Assembly: GCA_018806915.1 (NCBI GenBank)
Contig: JAGKQI010000101.1
Span: forward strand, 1,798,001 to 1,862,000
Length of the DNA stretch: 64,000 bases
Reading direction: 5' to 3'
From: Phytophthora colocasiae
Lineage: Eukaryota > Oomycota > Peronosporomycetes > Peronosporales > Peronosporaceae
Below, in pieces: positions 1-10,093 of the stretch. Below the pieces are notes generated by a model, which was not told the origin of the DNA, did no database searches, and saw only the letters and a program-made list of their open reading frames with translations. The number at the start of each line of letters is the position of its first letter. Position 1 is the first letter of the stretch. Position numbers and translations under genes: made by a program.

Positions 1-1597
1 TCACGCAGTATTTAGTTCCGGGAACTAAGTCGATCTCGTGACGAACGCCTCGGTCAGGAGGCAGGCCACTCGGTGGTTCCTTTGAGACAACGTCTCCATA
101 TTCCTTCAGCAAGGAGTAGAAGGGATCCGAGGGATTCTTGAGGATCTCCGATCCACTCCTGGCGCTCAACGCCTTCTTGACCTCGGCCAAGACGGACTCG
201 TCCACGACGGACGATGAGTTTAACTCCTCTTCAGGTCGAACGATGACCTCCTCGGCGAGTTCGCCAGCCTTCAAGGCATCGCCAAAGTCGGCGAACGACA
301 TCTCCTCTAGCTCAAGGAGCTTGTCAACACTCGGCAGTCCGTCCAGCAGGACGCTGCCTTCGGCACTGCCGTCCACTCCATCAACCAGAGTGTATAGCTG
401 CCCACAGCCCTCCCGTGCGTTGACACTTGACGTCACGGACGACTCAGACGCAGAGCGTCTCGCCCATAGGGTCTTACGACGTCGTCGCCTAGCCGACGAA
501 CGTCCACTCGACGGAGTACGTGCCGCCGCACAGGTTATGGCCTTGCCCGGCCCAGTGTCAGTGACACTCAGTGACTGACTCGGTCTACCGCCGACGTCAC
601 TAGACGGAGTACGTGCCGCCGCACAGGTTTCGGCCCCTTCAGGCCCAGTGTCAGTGACACTCTGCGATCCACTCGGTCGACGACCGATGCCGCTCAGCGG
701 AGTACGTGCCGCTGCACAATCAATGACCGTAACAGGTCCAGTGTCAGAGACACTCAGCGATCGACTTGGTCCACGACCAGTATCACTCGACGGAGTACGT
801 GCCGCCTCACAGTTCACGGCCTGGTAAGGCCCGATGCCATCGGCATCCAGTGACGGTCCATGACCGGCGTCACTCGGCGGAGTACGTGCCGCCCCACAGG
901 GGTTACGTGAGCTTTGCCCACACGTTGACTCACTGTCAACCAGCGCTACGCGCTCAACAGGACTGCGGTCCTCGCACTCGGTGCTGTCCACCAACTCGGA
1001 CACACCGACTTCCAGCATCATAGCCGGCTCGGCTCGATGCTCGCGCCAATAGCGCTTCTGCTTCCTAGCAGAGGTGGGTTCATGACTCGCCAAAGCTCCA
1101 CTAGGAGAGAAGTGCGTAGCACCTAAGGTCTTCGACCTCCAATCAATCCATGGCTCGTGGCGCTCCAGCCACGCCATGCCAAGGATGAGGTCGTACCTCG
1201 AATCCAGGTCCAGGACCAAGCAGCGTTCCACGCTATCGAAGTCCAAGAACTTCAGCCGCAGGTCCATGGGGACCTTGGCCACCGTGACACGGACGCCCGT
1301 CGCTAGACGGACTGTGACTGTGTCACCTCTTCGCGCTCGAAGCGCCTCAGCATATTGCTGACTACCTTCAACGGTGGAGCGTCTGACATAGTTGCCAGAC
1401 GCCCCCGAATCGATCAACACGATCCACGGCTTCTCAAAGCCCTTCACGTCCACCTGGACGACCAGCAAGCCCTGCTTGCTCACACGTTCCGTGTTCAAGA
1501 GCACAGAGCTCTTCGGGGCTGAGCCCCAGTGCCTCTCACGCACTGCAGAACTCAGTTCTTCCCCAATAGACCGCCCCGCGTCTACTGGGAGCCGGCG
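1..1597 (-). CDS. pol: Gypsy-1 Pol, partial (protease, linker, start of reverse transcriptase)
   Basis: Open frame in -1 relative to gag, running off the window edge with no stop. The retropepsin active site ([14 protein letters not shown]) lies near 1380-1420. A linker of roughly 350 residues follows, whose middle is a 31-codon tandem repeat (513-891). Acidic residues come next, and then the N-terminal reverse-transcriptase motif ([15 protein letters not shown]) at about 10-55. It has no ATG at its start, as expected if it is made only as a Gag-Pol frameshift product. The catalytic RT, RNase H and integrase domains are outside the window. Confidence 0.85.
513..891 (-). repeat. 31-codon in-frame tandem repeat in the Gypsy-1 protease-RT linker
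   Basis: The block GGAGTACGTGCCGC (plus strand) recurs at 513, 606, 699, 792 and 879, with periods of 93, 93, 93 and 87 bp. On the coding strand each unit reads CAAARTPSS, a variable stretch, then SLSVTDTGP. The last unit has lost two codons. All spacings are multiples of three, so the frame is kept. The peptide is rich in Ser, Thr and Pro and probably disordered. Confidence 0.9.
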
Positions 1598-1603
1598 TTT
1601 CCC
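1562..1603 (-). promoter_or_regulatory. Putative -1 programmed ribosomal frameshift signal at the gag/pol junction
   Basis: On the minus strand the heptamer GGGAAAC (1603-1597) is phased as G GGA AAC in the gag frame. A 7-nt spacer follows, then a hairpin: CCCAGTAGAC (1589-1580), an 8-nt GC-rich loop, and GTCTATTGGG (1571-1562). That is a 10-bp stem with one G-U pair. The gag stop TAG lies inside the 5' arm. A -1 slip enters the pol frame that encodes the protease. All the textbook parts are present. Function is inferred from the sequence. Confidence 0.8.
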
Positions 1604-2559
1604 TGGGCAGAGCCCAAAGCGGGACCCGCGACAGGGTTGCGGCCATTCTGGCCGGCGCGCTCTTTGCGCAGAGGGCAGTTGGGCCTCAGGTGTGAGGGAC
1701 TGCCGCATGTATAGCACCGGCGGGTGCTCATACGCTGCACCGCAGCTCGTAGCTCAGCTACCTCATCTTCAGCATAGCTGAGGTCCATGGGCTCAGGTCC
1801 ACCGGATCCTGTGCTGCTAGCACCGACCCTCGACAACTTAAAGTTGTGTTCGGCATTCAATGCCACGCTGACAGCATCTTCGAAGCTGTGGGGTTTCTGA
1901 CGGAATGCCTCCGTCCTGGCCACGCCAGCTCGTAAGCCTTCCATGAAGACGGTCACGGCGACCACCTCAGGTAGAGGGTCGGCAGCCATGCCAGCAATGA
2001 GCGTGCGCAGCTCTTGGACATAGTCCACCAGATCCTTCTTGCCCTGGCGACAAGCAAGGAAGCGTGACCGCACGCGATACGCCTGGTTAGGCGGAGCAAA
2101 CACTTGCGTGAGCTTGGCCTTTAGCTCGCCCCATGTGGGGAAGGCCGCTTCCACCGACGTTCCAGACGTCAAGGCCCATTCTCGTGCTCGTCCTTCGAGC
2201 TTAGAGATGGCAAACGCCACGCGTTGCCCCTCCAACTGGAGCATGGCGGCCCCCATGGCCATTTCGACCTCTCGGGTCCACAAAAGGAGGTTCTCTCCCT
2301 CATTCCCGTGGAAGGTCTTCACGCTGAGCGTGACGGGCTTAGCTCTCGGAGCAGGGGTAACCCCGTTTACATTCCGCTGAATGTGTTCGACGAGAGCGTT
2401 TTCGTACGAGGCAAATGCCTCGAGGCGCGCGTTGACGGCCTCCGGCCCTTGGGACGCAAGGTGCGCCGTACCTTCCGGGCCCAGCAAGGACGTAAGCTTG
2501 TTAAGCGTGTCCCGCTGACTCGGAGTCAAGTGAGCGTATGCTTCTGGCTCCATTCTCAC
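1582..2559 (-). CDS. gag: Gypsy-1 Gag (capsid and nucleocapsid)
   Basis: A 325-residue structural protein that packages element RNA. Residues about 75-230 form the retrotransposon Gag capsid domain (motifs such as [15 protein letters not shown] and [14 protein letters not shown]). A single CCHC zinc knuckle ([14 protein letters not shown]) lies at about residues 282-295. The Met at 2559 is the first in frame and sits about 40 bases inside the primer-binding site. The stop is TAG at 1582-1584. A slippery heptamer lies seven codons before that stop, and the pol frame overlaps in -1. It is intact by eye. Confidence 0.9.
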   Translation of the reverse strand: MRMEPEAYAHLTPSQRDTLNKLTSLLGPEGTAHLASQGPEAVNARLEAFASYENALVEHIQRNVNGVTPAPRAKPVTLSVKTFHGNEGENLLLWTREVEMAMGAAMLQLEGQRVAFAISKLEGRAREWALTSGTSVEAAFPTWGELKAKLTQVFAPPNQAYRVRSRFLACRQGKKDLVDYVQELRTLIAGMAADPLPEVVAVTVFMEGLRAGVARTEAFRQKPHSFEDAVSVALNAEHNFKLSRVGASSTGSGGPEPMDLSYAEDEVAELRAAVQRMSTRRCYTCGSPSHLRPNCPLRKERAGQNGRNPVAGPALGSAQGNAGSQ

Positions 2560-2599
2560 AGAGAAACAGTCTTCAACTCAGGAGTTGGATTGACTACGA

Positions 2600-2610
2600 G
2601 TGCTACCAGA
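2600..2610 (-). other. Primer-binding site, initiator tRNA-Met type
   Basis: On the minus strand TCTGGTAGCAC directly follows the LTR. TGGTAGCA matches the complement of the eukaryotic initiator tRNA-Met 3' end (...TGCTACCA), starting two bases after the LTR. The same site lies next to the LTR relic at 3901 and next to the Gypsy-3 LTR at 46741. Confidence 0.75.
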
Positions 2611-3033
2611 TGCCGCGGGGCTGCGTAGGTGTGCACGGCACAGAGGAAGTTTAGTTGACTCGTAGAGTCCTGCTTGCAAGGCACTTGCCTTCGGTTCTAT
2701 ACAAGAACCAAGTAGTCCACTAAATACGGGACTCACAGAGTCAGTGTCCCTATAACAAAGGACTAACACTAACTATGTAAAATGCAAACTGATTTTTATT
2801 GACTTTATTGCCCTAATCCTAAATGTAACGGATTTAGTATCTAACATACTAAATCCTAATCAAAATGCAACGTGAGGCTCTGAGGCCATCTACGTATCTA
2901 CTCGTGTGTGTCACACCATTATGTACCCACATAAGTGTATCATGAGTGTCACACACCATTATGTACCCACATAAATGTATCCACGTGTGTCACACACCAA
3001 CGAGAAACATTCGTGTAACATCCCCGTTACACA
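2611..3033 (-). repeat. 5' LTR of Gypsy-1
   Basis: The stretch between the primer-binding site and the flanking ORF reads TGTGTAAC...GCGGCA on the minus strand, giving the TG...CA ends of an LTR of about 423 bp. The outer end could instead be 3031. It contains a 40-bp direct repeat (copies from 2912 and 2952, sharing CACACCATTATGTACCCACA) plus several CACAC-rich blocks, which may be promoter elements. No second copy is in the window, so the boundary rests on the end motifs and on Gypsy-3 as a model. Confidence 0.7.
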
Positions 3034-3034
3034 A

Positions 3035-3660
3035 TTACTCAAATCGGCGTTTCTTAGTCGAAATTTCGGTCTCCTCAAGTCTGAAGACTACTTGCTTGGC
3101 AGCAGTCAACAGCTCACTAAGAGCGTGATCGATAGTGTCAAGCTGGTGTCTTAAACTTGATTCTCTGAGTGCGCTCAGAACGGGGTACAAAAAGTTGATT
3201 TGAGCGTTCTCCAATTCTCGTAGATTAGCACGGAAGATGCGCAAAGGTTGTTGAGGTTGTTGACTTGATCCTCCGCGAGGATGTGCGCGTCTTCGTCGTC
3301 GAGAAAGGCGAAATCAAAAGAGCTGTTGACCATGCAATTATTCCTGGCGGCGACGTTTCTGGGCATGCGATCAGTGACGTAGCGCAGGATCTTGCGATCT
3401 AAATAGATACCAAGAACGTCTGTCACACTCAGAAGTGGGTCGACCAAGAGCTCCGGTAGACGATGCAGTACGTCCCGTGCACGGTGGTCAGAAGCGTCAG
3501 GAATCAGATTTCTGAGCGCCTTGACAAACCGAAAACGTCGGTCGATTCCGAAGCCGAAGTTGCTGCAGAGAGATGCGGCAGATTGCTGATGCTTGGATTT
3601 ATCGAAAAGCTCCGAAATGGAGTGGCGGTACGGGTATTCACGCTCCTTCCGCTTGGGCAT
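3035..3660 (-). pseudogene. Unrecognised protein, probably broken by one frameshift
   Basis: Two overlapping minus-strand frames. The first (3660 to about 3240) begins MPKRKEREYPYRH and ends in an acidic AFLDDEDAHILAEDQ segment. The second (about 3244 to 3035) reads as a plausible helical continuation (RANLRELENAQINFLYP, then LLTAAKQVVFRLEE) and ends in a basic KKRRFE tail. One frameshift near 3240, or an unseen intron, would join them into about 205 residues. I do not recognise the family. Gypsy-1's LTR ends two bases beyond the stop codon, so the C-terminus may be truncated by that insertion. Confidence 0.4.
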
Positions 3661-3889
3661 ACCCAGGCAGTGACGAGGGGTGCGGGCACTGAGCAGATCC
3701 GGTGCTAATTTAATAGATCAGACGCTAGTCTCAGGCTCACGCAATCAGCGATGACGGCGAACAGCGATGATGGCGAGCAGCGACGAAACAACCTGGTAGA
3801 GACGGTTGGCTGGGTAGAGACGGCACACGCTCAGCGAACGCATTTTCCTGGTGTCGTGCGTAAAGACGGTCCCTCCCGGACGAAAACAG

Positions 3890-4017
3890 GTGCTACCAGA
3901 TGTAACGATCGACTAGCGAAAGTTACGAGAGGAAGAACAGCGTGAGCTGTGGTGCGAAGGTGTTTAGGGAGGCGAGGGCTGGAGGCCGGGGCAATGCTTG
4001 AGGAGTAGTAGTAGCTT
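3890..4017 (-). repeat. Gypsy LTR relic with primer-binding site
   Basis: The iMet-type primer-binding site (GTGCTACCAGA, plus strand) is followed at 3901 by TGTAACGATCGACTAGCG, the same start as the LTR-like sequence at 17413. The match continues with gaps to about 4017 (GAGGAGTAGTAGTAGCTTA versus GGAGGAGTAGTAGCTTA). It breaks off where mariner-like coding sequence begins. This is a truncated minus-oriented gypsy leader plus LTR. Confidence 0.6.
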
Positions 4018-4420
4018 AATGTACTCATTGCATGCCTCCGACGTAAAAGATTCAACCCGCTTTTTTGAGTACGCCAGACCGTCCTCCGAAATGCAGGCGA
4101 TCACATGGATGTTTGACCCTTTGCTGGCAGTGTTGTTGTCCATAGCTCGCTTGTCCTTCTTGCTACGGCCGCAGCGGCGCACACCATAAGTTAAAGTTAG
4201 TTTCGTCCACACAGAAAATCTTTTTACCTGCAGCCTTCATAGCAATGAGGCTGACGACGTAATCTCTCCGCAGAATCTTCTTGTCGTGTAGATTACGATA
4301 ACTATTATCGCGATGAGTCTGCTTGACCGTGTACTCTGCGTGTCAACGTGCACCTTGACAGTTGGCCGCGTCACTTTGAGCGATAAGCGGCGTGAGGGCG
4401 TTGACTCTTGCATCGGAGTA
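4018..4420 (-). pseudogene. Tc1/mariner-type transposase fragment
   Basis: Minus-strand translation gives KKIFCVDETNFNLWC (first catalytic Asp, about 4190-4230). After a frameshift it gives RRCGRSKKDKRAMDN, then GSNIHVIACISEDGL and SFTSEACNEYI. This is the DDE_3 core of oomycete mariner-like elements. The frame runs into the LTR relic at about 4017, so the C-terminal catalytic residue is missing. The upstream helix-turn-helix domain is not recognisable. Confidence 0.65.
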
Positions 4421-6277
4421 GTTCAAGCGCCCTTAATGAAATTCATAAAAAGTACAATTAAGGGCGTCCCAACATTTTTTGCTGCTTTACGAAAATTACC
4501 CGAAAAATGAAACTTCGTGTGAAACTTACCATTGAATACAGTAGACGTCCATTTAAGTCCGACGAATGCTAGCCTTTGATTTTCCAGCAATCATTCGAGA
4601 AAACCCGAGAATTGCGCCACGTTTCACTCCGCTCCGCATCTGAAGGATGTCAAGCGCAAGAAGATCGTAACACTGAAGCACGCGCAATTGGGGCTATGAC
4701 AATGCGGGAGAGTAAGTTTCTTGGTTTGGTTACTTATTGTGTCAAATGTCCGCGTGTATACTAACGTGCATAACTCTGCAGAAGACCATTTTGGAAGCAG
4801 TTCTTCCTATAGTGGTGAGGCTGACGACGTCCGTGATGAAGACTTTAAAATTTAAAGTCTGTTTAATATGCCAGCGATTCGAGCGAGTCAGTGCTGGAGA
4901 ATTTTAAAGGTGGAAAAGATATTTTAGTTGTACGCTTTGCCAGTTCTAATTTATACGTGTTGCAGGCATCAAGGGAAAGAAGAAGTGAAGGAGCCCAGAG
5001 CGCAAGCGTAAAACGACTCGCCTTCGACCTACGATAAAGAAGGAAAAGCGTAGGCGACGTCGATCTAGTGGAGAAGCAGTGGTACCGGACGCGAGAGTGT
5101 AGCCTACACATTGTCCCTAGATTCTTCAAGCGAGGAAGATGCACATCCCGTAGCTGAACGAAGCAAGCCACACCACCAAGATCCAAACACAGATCATACA
5201 CCCCGTATTCGGCGTACCGAAAGTTATCCAGATTTTGTTTTGGTTGGATTTTAACTTGCTGAAGAGTTGGTATTTATTATCTAGATCGAAAGGGCTTCTA
5301 ATTCCTGGCAGAATGGAGTACAGCTACAAAGAATTCCGTTGTACGCATGGTTGTCCACAAAAGTCAGCTTCGCGCAGAAGCATCGCTTCGAGCTCCTCGC
5401 GAGCATACTGCAGATCATTCAGTGCCTCTCTGTCATTATCTGCATCTTGTCTTGCAGCTCTTGGAGTTCTCGGGCCCTGGAGCGAATTAACTGACGCGCT
5501 AACGCGTGGCTGTACATTAAGAATGGCGATACGTGTCCTGGTTCGCTGATTGTCTTTATGATGACAAGGTCGCAGCTTCACAAAATTTCCAATAGCCTCA
5601 TTTCTATCGTGAAACTTTGCTCGAATCCGCTCCGTCGGTTGGTAATTTATTCCCTATCTTAAGGGCGCGCATCAGTGCCAGGGGCGCCGAAGAGGCATAG
5701 GGGCGCTCCAAGACTGTCGTATTGTCGTAATCTTAGGGCGCTCTAACGCATCTTGTTGTGACGGTTACCGCCACGAGGTCTTCTTATTGAAGCATCCCAG
5801 TTGCCACTGTCCTCGGCAACGTTGGCCCAGCGGTAAGCGGTGCGCAGCTTGACGTCTTTTTTGACACGGACTTAGCGCCAGTGTTGGCCGTGGCTAGCAG
5901 CTTGGAGAACCTGACGAAAAGTCTTGTCGTCATACAGCATTGTAACGTGAGTTGTGGAGCTACAAGGATATTGTAAAGTAAGTGCAATGCTTGGTACCAA
6001 CGTCGATGCTGCAACCGTGTCCTTCAATTTCACTGCCACTGGACAACCATCCATTGGCATCCGTCTGCGTATTTGGCGGGAGAAATTGCCGCCAAATTTT
6101 CCTCTAGGATAAGGTTACCCAGAAAAAAATAAAAATATTAAGTGTCACTGGTGTGTCATTTTGAACTTACGTTTTGCGATTTTGATTCTACCTGTCGCCA
6201 ATTGGCCAAGCTAACGTACCAGCATGACGCTGGTGCGTCGTTACACTCTTCGTCTCTTGGTGGAACCTTTGACAGCC
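4421..6277. other. No recognisable gene
   Basis: Only weak coding remnants. At 5324-5581 (minus) an 85-residue frame ends in a charged helix-like segment (DREALNDLQYAREELEAMLL). At 5784-6060 (minus) two frames together read as a short soluble peptide (VAASTLVPSIALTLQYP, then MLYDDKTFRQVL). Neither matches a family I know. Base composition and scattered stops suggest decayed transposon DNA. Confidence 0.4.
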
Positions 6278-6800
6278 TGTAACGGAGTCAACTCCGTTTA
6301 CGACCTCACTGAGGTCATGGAGGTTTACTCCAATGATCATGACCTTAGCGAGGTCGAGTTGATATGCATATACATGTTTACTTGCTAATTGAGGTAGCTC
6401 AGGTTTACTATTAATTGACTGGCTGCAACAGAACAGCTATAGTAGGGAAACAAACTTCAGGCAAATAAATATCAATACACTTTTCAATTTGCCGTCTAAG
6501 GATAAAAGCATCCTCACGCTAAATTACGTACTAGCACTTGTCGTTGTTAAGTCCTCGACGTCCATCGAGCCGCCGAGTCCAAGTTCCAGTTGAAGCCATC
6601 GAGCAACCACGGGGCGCCTTCGCGTAACTTTCGCGTAACCTACACACCTTTTTCATACCCTACGACCCTGGAGGCTAGCCAAGTCCCCCAAACCTTCGGA
6701 AAGATGCTACAGTACTTCGCACAGCAGCAAGAATAATTCCATGAATGAGCTGATAGTCGCTCAAGCAGCACGGATGGAAACGTTGACGAGCAAGCCACCG
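6278..6800 (+). repeat. Probable LTR/leader of a decayed plus-strand gypsy element
   Basis: The region starts TGTAACGGAG, like other gypsy LTRs here, and precedes a plus-strand gag fragment. It contains the imperfect palindromic block GGAGTCAACTCCG and three copies of a GAGGTC-type motif. No second LTR copy and no convincing primer-binding site were found, so the boundaries are a guess. Confidence 0.3.
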
Positions 6801-6819
6801 GCTGCACGGAAGGCGGAGC

Positions 6820-7296
6820 CTTCTTAGTATAATGGAAGCCTCAATGAGGATCTAGAGCTTCGGTTTTTTACCACTGAGCAGTACTACGCCGACTACCACC
6901 CCCTAATGATGAAGAACTCAGCTGTGTTCGTCACCATGGTGTTGTGCTACTTAGCCGATGAACTGGCACAGACAGTTTGTGGCAAACTCTGACCGTAGTC
7001 AAGTTGTCTGCACTTGTGAGCTTCAAGATTGCCATGCGGAAACGTTTTTTACCCCGATCACGAGTATTCTTGTCGTGCGAAGTTGTGTAAGATACGCACT
7101 CGGATCACTTCATGATTACGTGAGCGAATTCCAAGATCTACTGATTCAGTGCAAATTCCCAATCTCCCCTCTAGAACTACGGTTCTACTTCCAGCAGGGT
7201 CTGCGGTCGGAGACCGCACACCACCTCCGCGAACTCCACCCAGCAACCCTGGACAAGAAGCCGCCGTTGAAGCTAAATCGTCAATCTGACATATAG
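6820..7296 (+). pseudogene. Decayed Ty3/gypsy Gag fragment
   Basis: Two plus-strand frames carry Gag-like capsid sequence. One has EDLELRFFTTEQYYADYHP and LCYLADELAQ (about 6830-6985). The other has LHDYVSEFQDLLIQC and LRFYFQQGLRSETAHHLREL (about 7100-7245), typical of the retrotransposon Gag domain. Stops and frameshifts separate them. No protease or RT follows, so this is a fragment. Confidence 0.6.
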
Positions 7297-8246
7297 CTAC
7301 AGGACAGAGTAGTGTGTGCGCAGTTTACACCAGCGGTTTTTTTTAGAATATTTCCCAGGGCGTTGCCTGCTCGAAACATTATAGAGTAGATTGATTAGTT
7401 GGGTGAAAGCCAAACTACACTTACCAATCTTACCAATCAAATGACTGGCCTCACATTGCCGTGAGTATGTCTACTACAAAGAAAGCAAAATGGTCGTGCA
7501 ATGTGCACGATGATTTCCAGTGCATTTCGCATGAAGGACAAATTCACTTGAGTATTGTATGAGTAACAGGAAATCATTGCTGTGTGCACCACGATGTTTC
7601 ACACCATTTTTCAACAATGATTTCCATAGAAGTTACCCCGCTTTTATTTACTCGGCCTCTTTTTATATTTTCGTTTTTATTTCTTTTCGAAAATAAAACA
7701 TATAAACAATGATATACTGTAATAAACCAAAAGCTTGTTCAATATCCCGATATACGGTGTTATTTGTAAATACTCCTTTTTCCGTAAGGGTTGGGTCTTC
7801 TGCCAAGATGACGATATTTGCAACGCGATATATTGCAATGTCGCGAAGTCGGTGAAACTTTGGTCGCGGAGCAGGTGGCGTATTGTAAACCCTGGTTCTA
7901 CGACTACTGAAAACTGGTTTTCAGAGTCGTACAACGTAGGTGGGCGTGTGGTACCTTGCGGTATCCTCGTGGGTTCGTTGTCTTGGGAATATGACCCTCG
8001 CCGGAGTCTGAGAGTTGTGGGTGAAGAGAAGTCGGGGCTTCCTTGGGTGTCTGGTTTCGAAATTCAGGAAACCTTCCAGGAGCGTTCGGGTGTCGGAATC
8101 TCTGGAAACCAAAGTGTTTTCCAGGAAGTCGGTAGTCGAAGGGAGACAAATCACCAGAGCAAAGTCTGGTATCGGTGTCTGAATATCACAAATCCAGAAC
8201 CGAGACACTTGACTTTCAGAGATATACAACCAATATATGAGACCCC
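7297..8246. other. No recognisable gene
   Basis: Open frames exist on both strands (for example 7735-8277 plus), but neither contains a motif I know. The block around 7900-8230 has many short TTTTCAGAGTC/TCTGG-type words that recur at 9480-9990 and 11800-11900, which suggests subterminal repeats of a DNA transposon. Confidence 0.3.
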
Positions 8247-8595
8247 GTCAAACAAAATGATACTAATGTGCATTTAATTACTTTCGAAACGGAGCATACT
8301 ACGTTGAAATTCAGCGTCTTGCGGTCAGTTTGAGCCTCTTTCACTATGGGGTGTCTAATGAAGTTTCGAGCTACGAGCGATTGAAAAAAATATCTCAGAG
8401 GTAAGAAAAAAATGCAAAATATTCTTTTTGGTTATTTATATGTAAAAATTCAAGGCGGATCTGATGGTATTTTCGGCTTTTGTGAATGTGCACCGGAAAA
8501 TAGCCAAAAATAGGATTTTGTGGGCGATTTCTGCTATAAGTATCATTTTGATGGAGTGTCCTTTTCGTGTTACCATTAGTATCATTTTGTCTGAC
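8247..8595. repeat. Fold-back element with 22-bp inverted repeats
   Basis: Arm 1 (8247-8268) and the reverse complement of arm 2 (8574-8595) agree at 21 of 22 positions, with core ACAAAATGATACTAATG. A third partial copy (AAGTATCATTTTGATGG) lies inside arm 2 at 8538-8554. The 305-bp interior is AT-rich and non-coding. It resembles a MITE or a solo terminal structure. I could not find a target-site duplication. Confidence 0.5.
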
Positions 8596-9208
8596 TGTAC
8601 GTTAAGTGGACGAGTCCTTTCTCGCTTTCTTCTTCGTAGTGAAGCGTTTGGACTGCTTGGCTATGTGGCAAACCTGACGTGTCCTCAATGTCGTTCATGG
8701 CCTGCTCGAGCTGCTCGACAAACGAAGGAGCATTCTGCTGCTCATCCTGTACACGTTTCGCTTCCAAAGCCATGTCTGCTCGACGTTTTAACCGGGCACG
8801 CTTGGTATTCTTCGACTGCGCAGCTTCATCAGCGGTAGGAGCCGCGTAAAGTGGGTCATCCTGGAATTCCAACGGTACAAATGGGCGTACTTTGCGGTGC
8901 GTTTGATCGATCTTTTCAGCATTGGGTTGATTACACCGGGGTTGTCTTTGTTAGCGGAGAAAATGTGGTACTTCTGCACAGCTCCCCAACTCCGCCTCCT
9001 TACCCTTCAGGCACTTGTGCTCGCAGAGATCACCTCGCACGAGTCGAGACGCTTGCTCAGCTACCGACCCGTCAACCAGAAATGCGGTTAAATCTTCATT
9101 ACTTGCCTCCACCTCTTCACAGCTTTCGTGCGTTTCGTAGTCATCGTCATCCCCAATTGAAGCAACAGGAGACTCGTCTGTGTCTGACCACTCGCTGTCC
9201 GAGCTCAC
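8582..9208 (-). pseudogene. Unrecognised acidic, charged protein (probably transposon-derived), frameshifted
   Basis: Three minus-strand frames read in succession. First comes an acidic N-terminus starting MSSDSEWSDTDESP at 9208, with a Cys-containing segment LCEHKCLKGKEAELGS. Next is SANKDNPGVINPMLKRSIKRTAKY (about 8960-8890). Last is a charged helical tail LEFQDDPLYAAPTADEA...RARLKRRADMALEAKR running to 8582. At least two frameshifts separate them. The tail runs into the inverted repeat at 8574-8595. I cannot name the family. The position beside repeat arms suggests the C-terminal part of a DNA-transposon protein. Confidence 0.4.
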
Positions 9209-9319
9209 GGCTGCTCCAGATGACCCTGAGTCTGCAGCCTGTGCGGGAGTCAGAGGGAGGACGCCTTCGTTCGCGGGGTCTTGGTCCCTGGCTGGTCGTA
9301 CGCGCCCGTAATTTACTAT

Positions 9320-9360
9320 GCATATATCTGAACTCTATATTATAGAGTTCATATATATGC
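9320..9360. repeat. 41-bp near-perfect palindrome
   Basis: Two 20-bp arms flank a single T at 9340. Only one arm position fails to pair (C at 9328 opposite A at 9352). The outer bases read GCATATAT...ATATATGC and the centre CTCTATATTATAGAG. It lies 110 bp upstream of the acidic ORF at 9208. Confidence 0.85.
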
Positions 9361-10093
9361 AAAATGTCTACAAGAATCCCCTTAGGTGGAGATCAGGTAA
9401 CGTAGAAACCTGAAAGGACCCGCCTATTCCATATCCTAGTTGGGTCGTTTGTTTTGTCTCTAGCGGTAGCCCATTTCATATTGCTCGTTTGGACAGGCTC
9501 TGGAAACTAGACAGTCGTTTTCAGAGTGCTAGTTAGACTGTTGTATATAACAGATTGTATTGGTCTATATTTTCCCTCTATGTTAGAGGGTGGTGCGCGA
9601 ACGTGAAAAGGATGGCAGACAGACCAGGTGTCTGGTCACAAGTCCCTAGTTGACCTGGAGTATTAGCCCACCGTTCAAGGGCCCTGAAAAAATTAGAACG
9701 GCTGACTTGGTCTCAGTATGCAGTCAGTGCAGCAGATCTCGATGGGTTGACAGGTAGAGACGTCATTACGGGGGATGTGCAAGTCAGTCATCACTTGAAT
9801 GCGAACTAGGGTTCACTTGGTTTCAGTATAGCCATGGATCTTCGCTGATTTCAGAGTCTGGTACCGACTTCCCTATGTCTAAGGCGCACCCCATTCTCAG
9901 GTGATGAGCAGGTCACCAGATCGTTGATCGTCGCAGATGGACGGTCAGAGGAGTGGCACTCACAAAGCTGCTGAGACCGCGAAGAATCATTCATTACAGT
10001 CCTCGTTGCAAATGTCTAGATCGGAGTCGATATCACTGAGTTGGTCGTCTAGAACATGCAAATATGCCAGCTCGGCGATTATCGAGTTCGCGC
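9361..10093. other. No gene seen; repeated short words
   Basis: Non-coding on both strands. It contains repeated words related to TCTGGTCAC, TTTCAGAGTCTGG and CTTGGTTTCAG, also found at 7900-8230 and 11800-12330. It lies between an unknown ORF and the pogo-type transposase, so it may be that element's 3' flank. Confidence 0.35.

Larger units (their letters stand above)
1..3033 (-). mobile_element. Gypsy-1: Ty3/gypsy LTR retrotransposon, truncated by the left window edge
   Basis: Minus-strand element. Reading leftwards: LTR (3033-2611), primer-binding site (2610-2600), gag (2559-1582), then pol with retropepsin, a long repeat-bearing linker and the first residues of reverse transcriptase at the window edge. 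Pol stays open to base 1, so I see no inactivating mutation in the visible part. The other LTR and the target-site duplication lie outside the window. The RT entry motif ([15 protein letters not shown]) is nearly the same as in Gypsy-3, so the two families are related. Confidence 0.9.

Noticed and set aside
138..1023. Plus-strand ORFs at the left edge with repeated short motifs
   Set aside because: They mirror the 31-codon repeat of the minus-strand pol frame, which is open and carries the protease motif.
2946..2999. Possible CRISPR-like spaced repeats in the Gypsy-1 LTR
   Set aside because: Only two copies of a 40-bp repeat, eukaryotic context, within an LTR.
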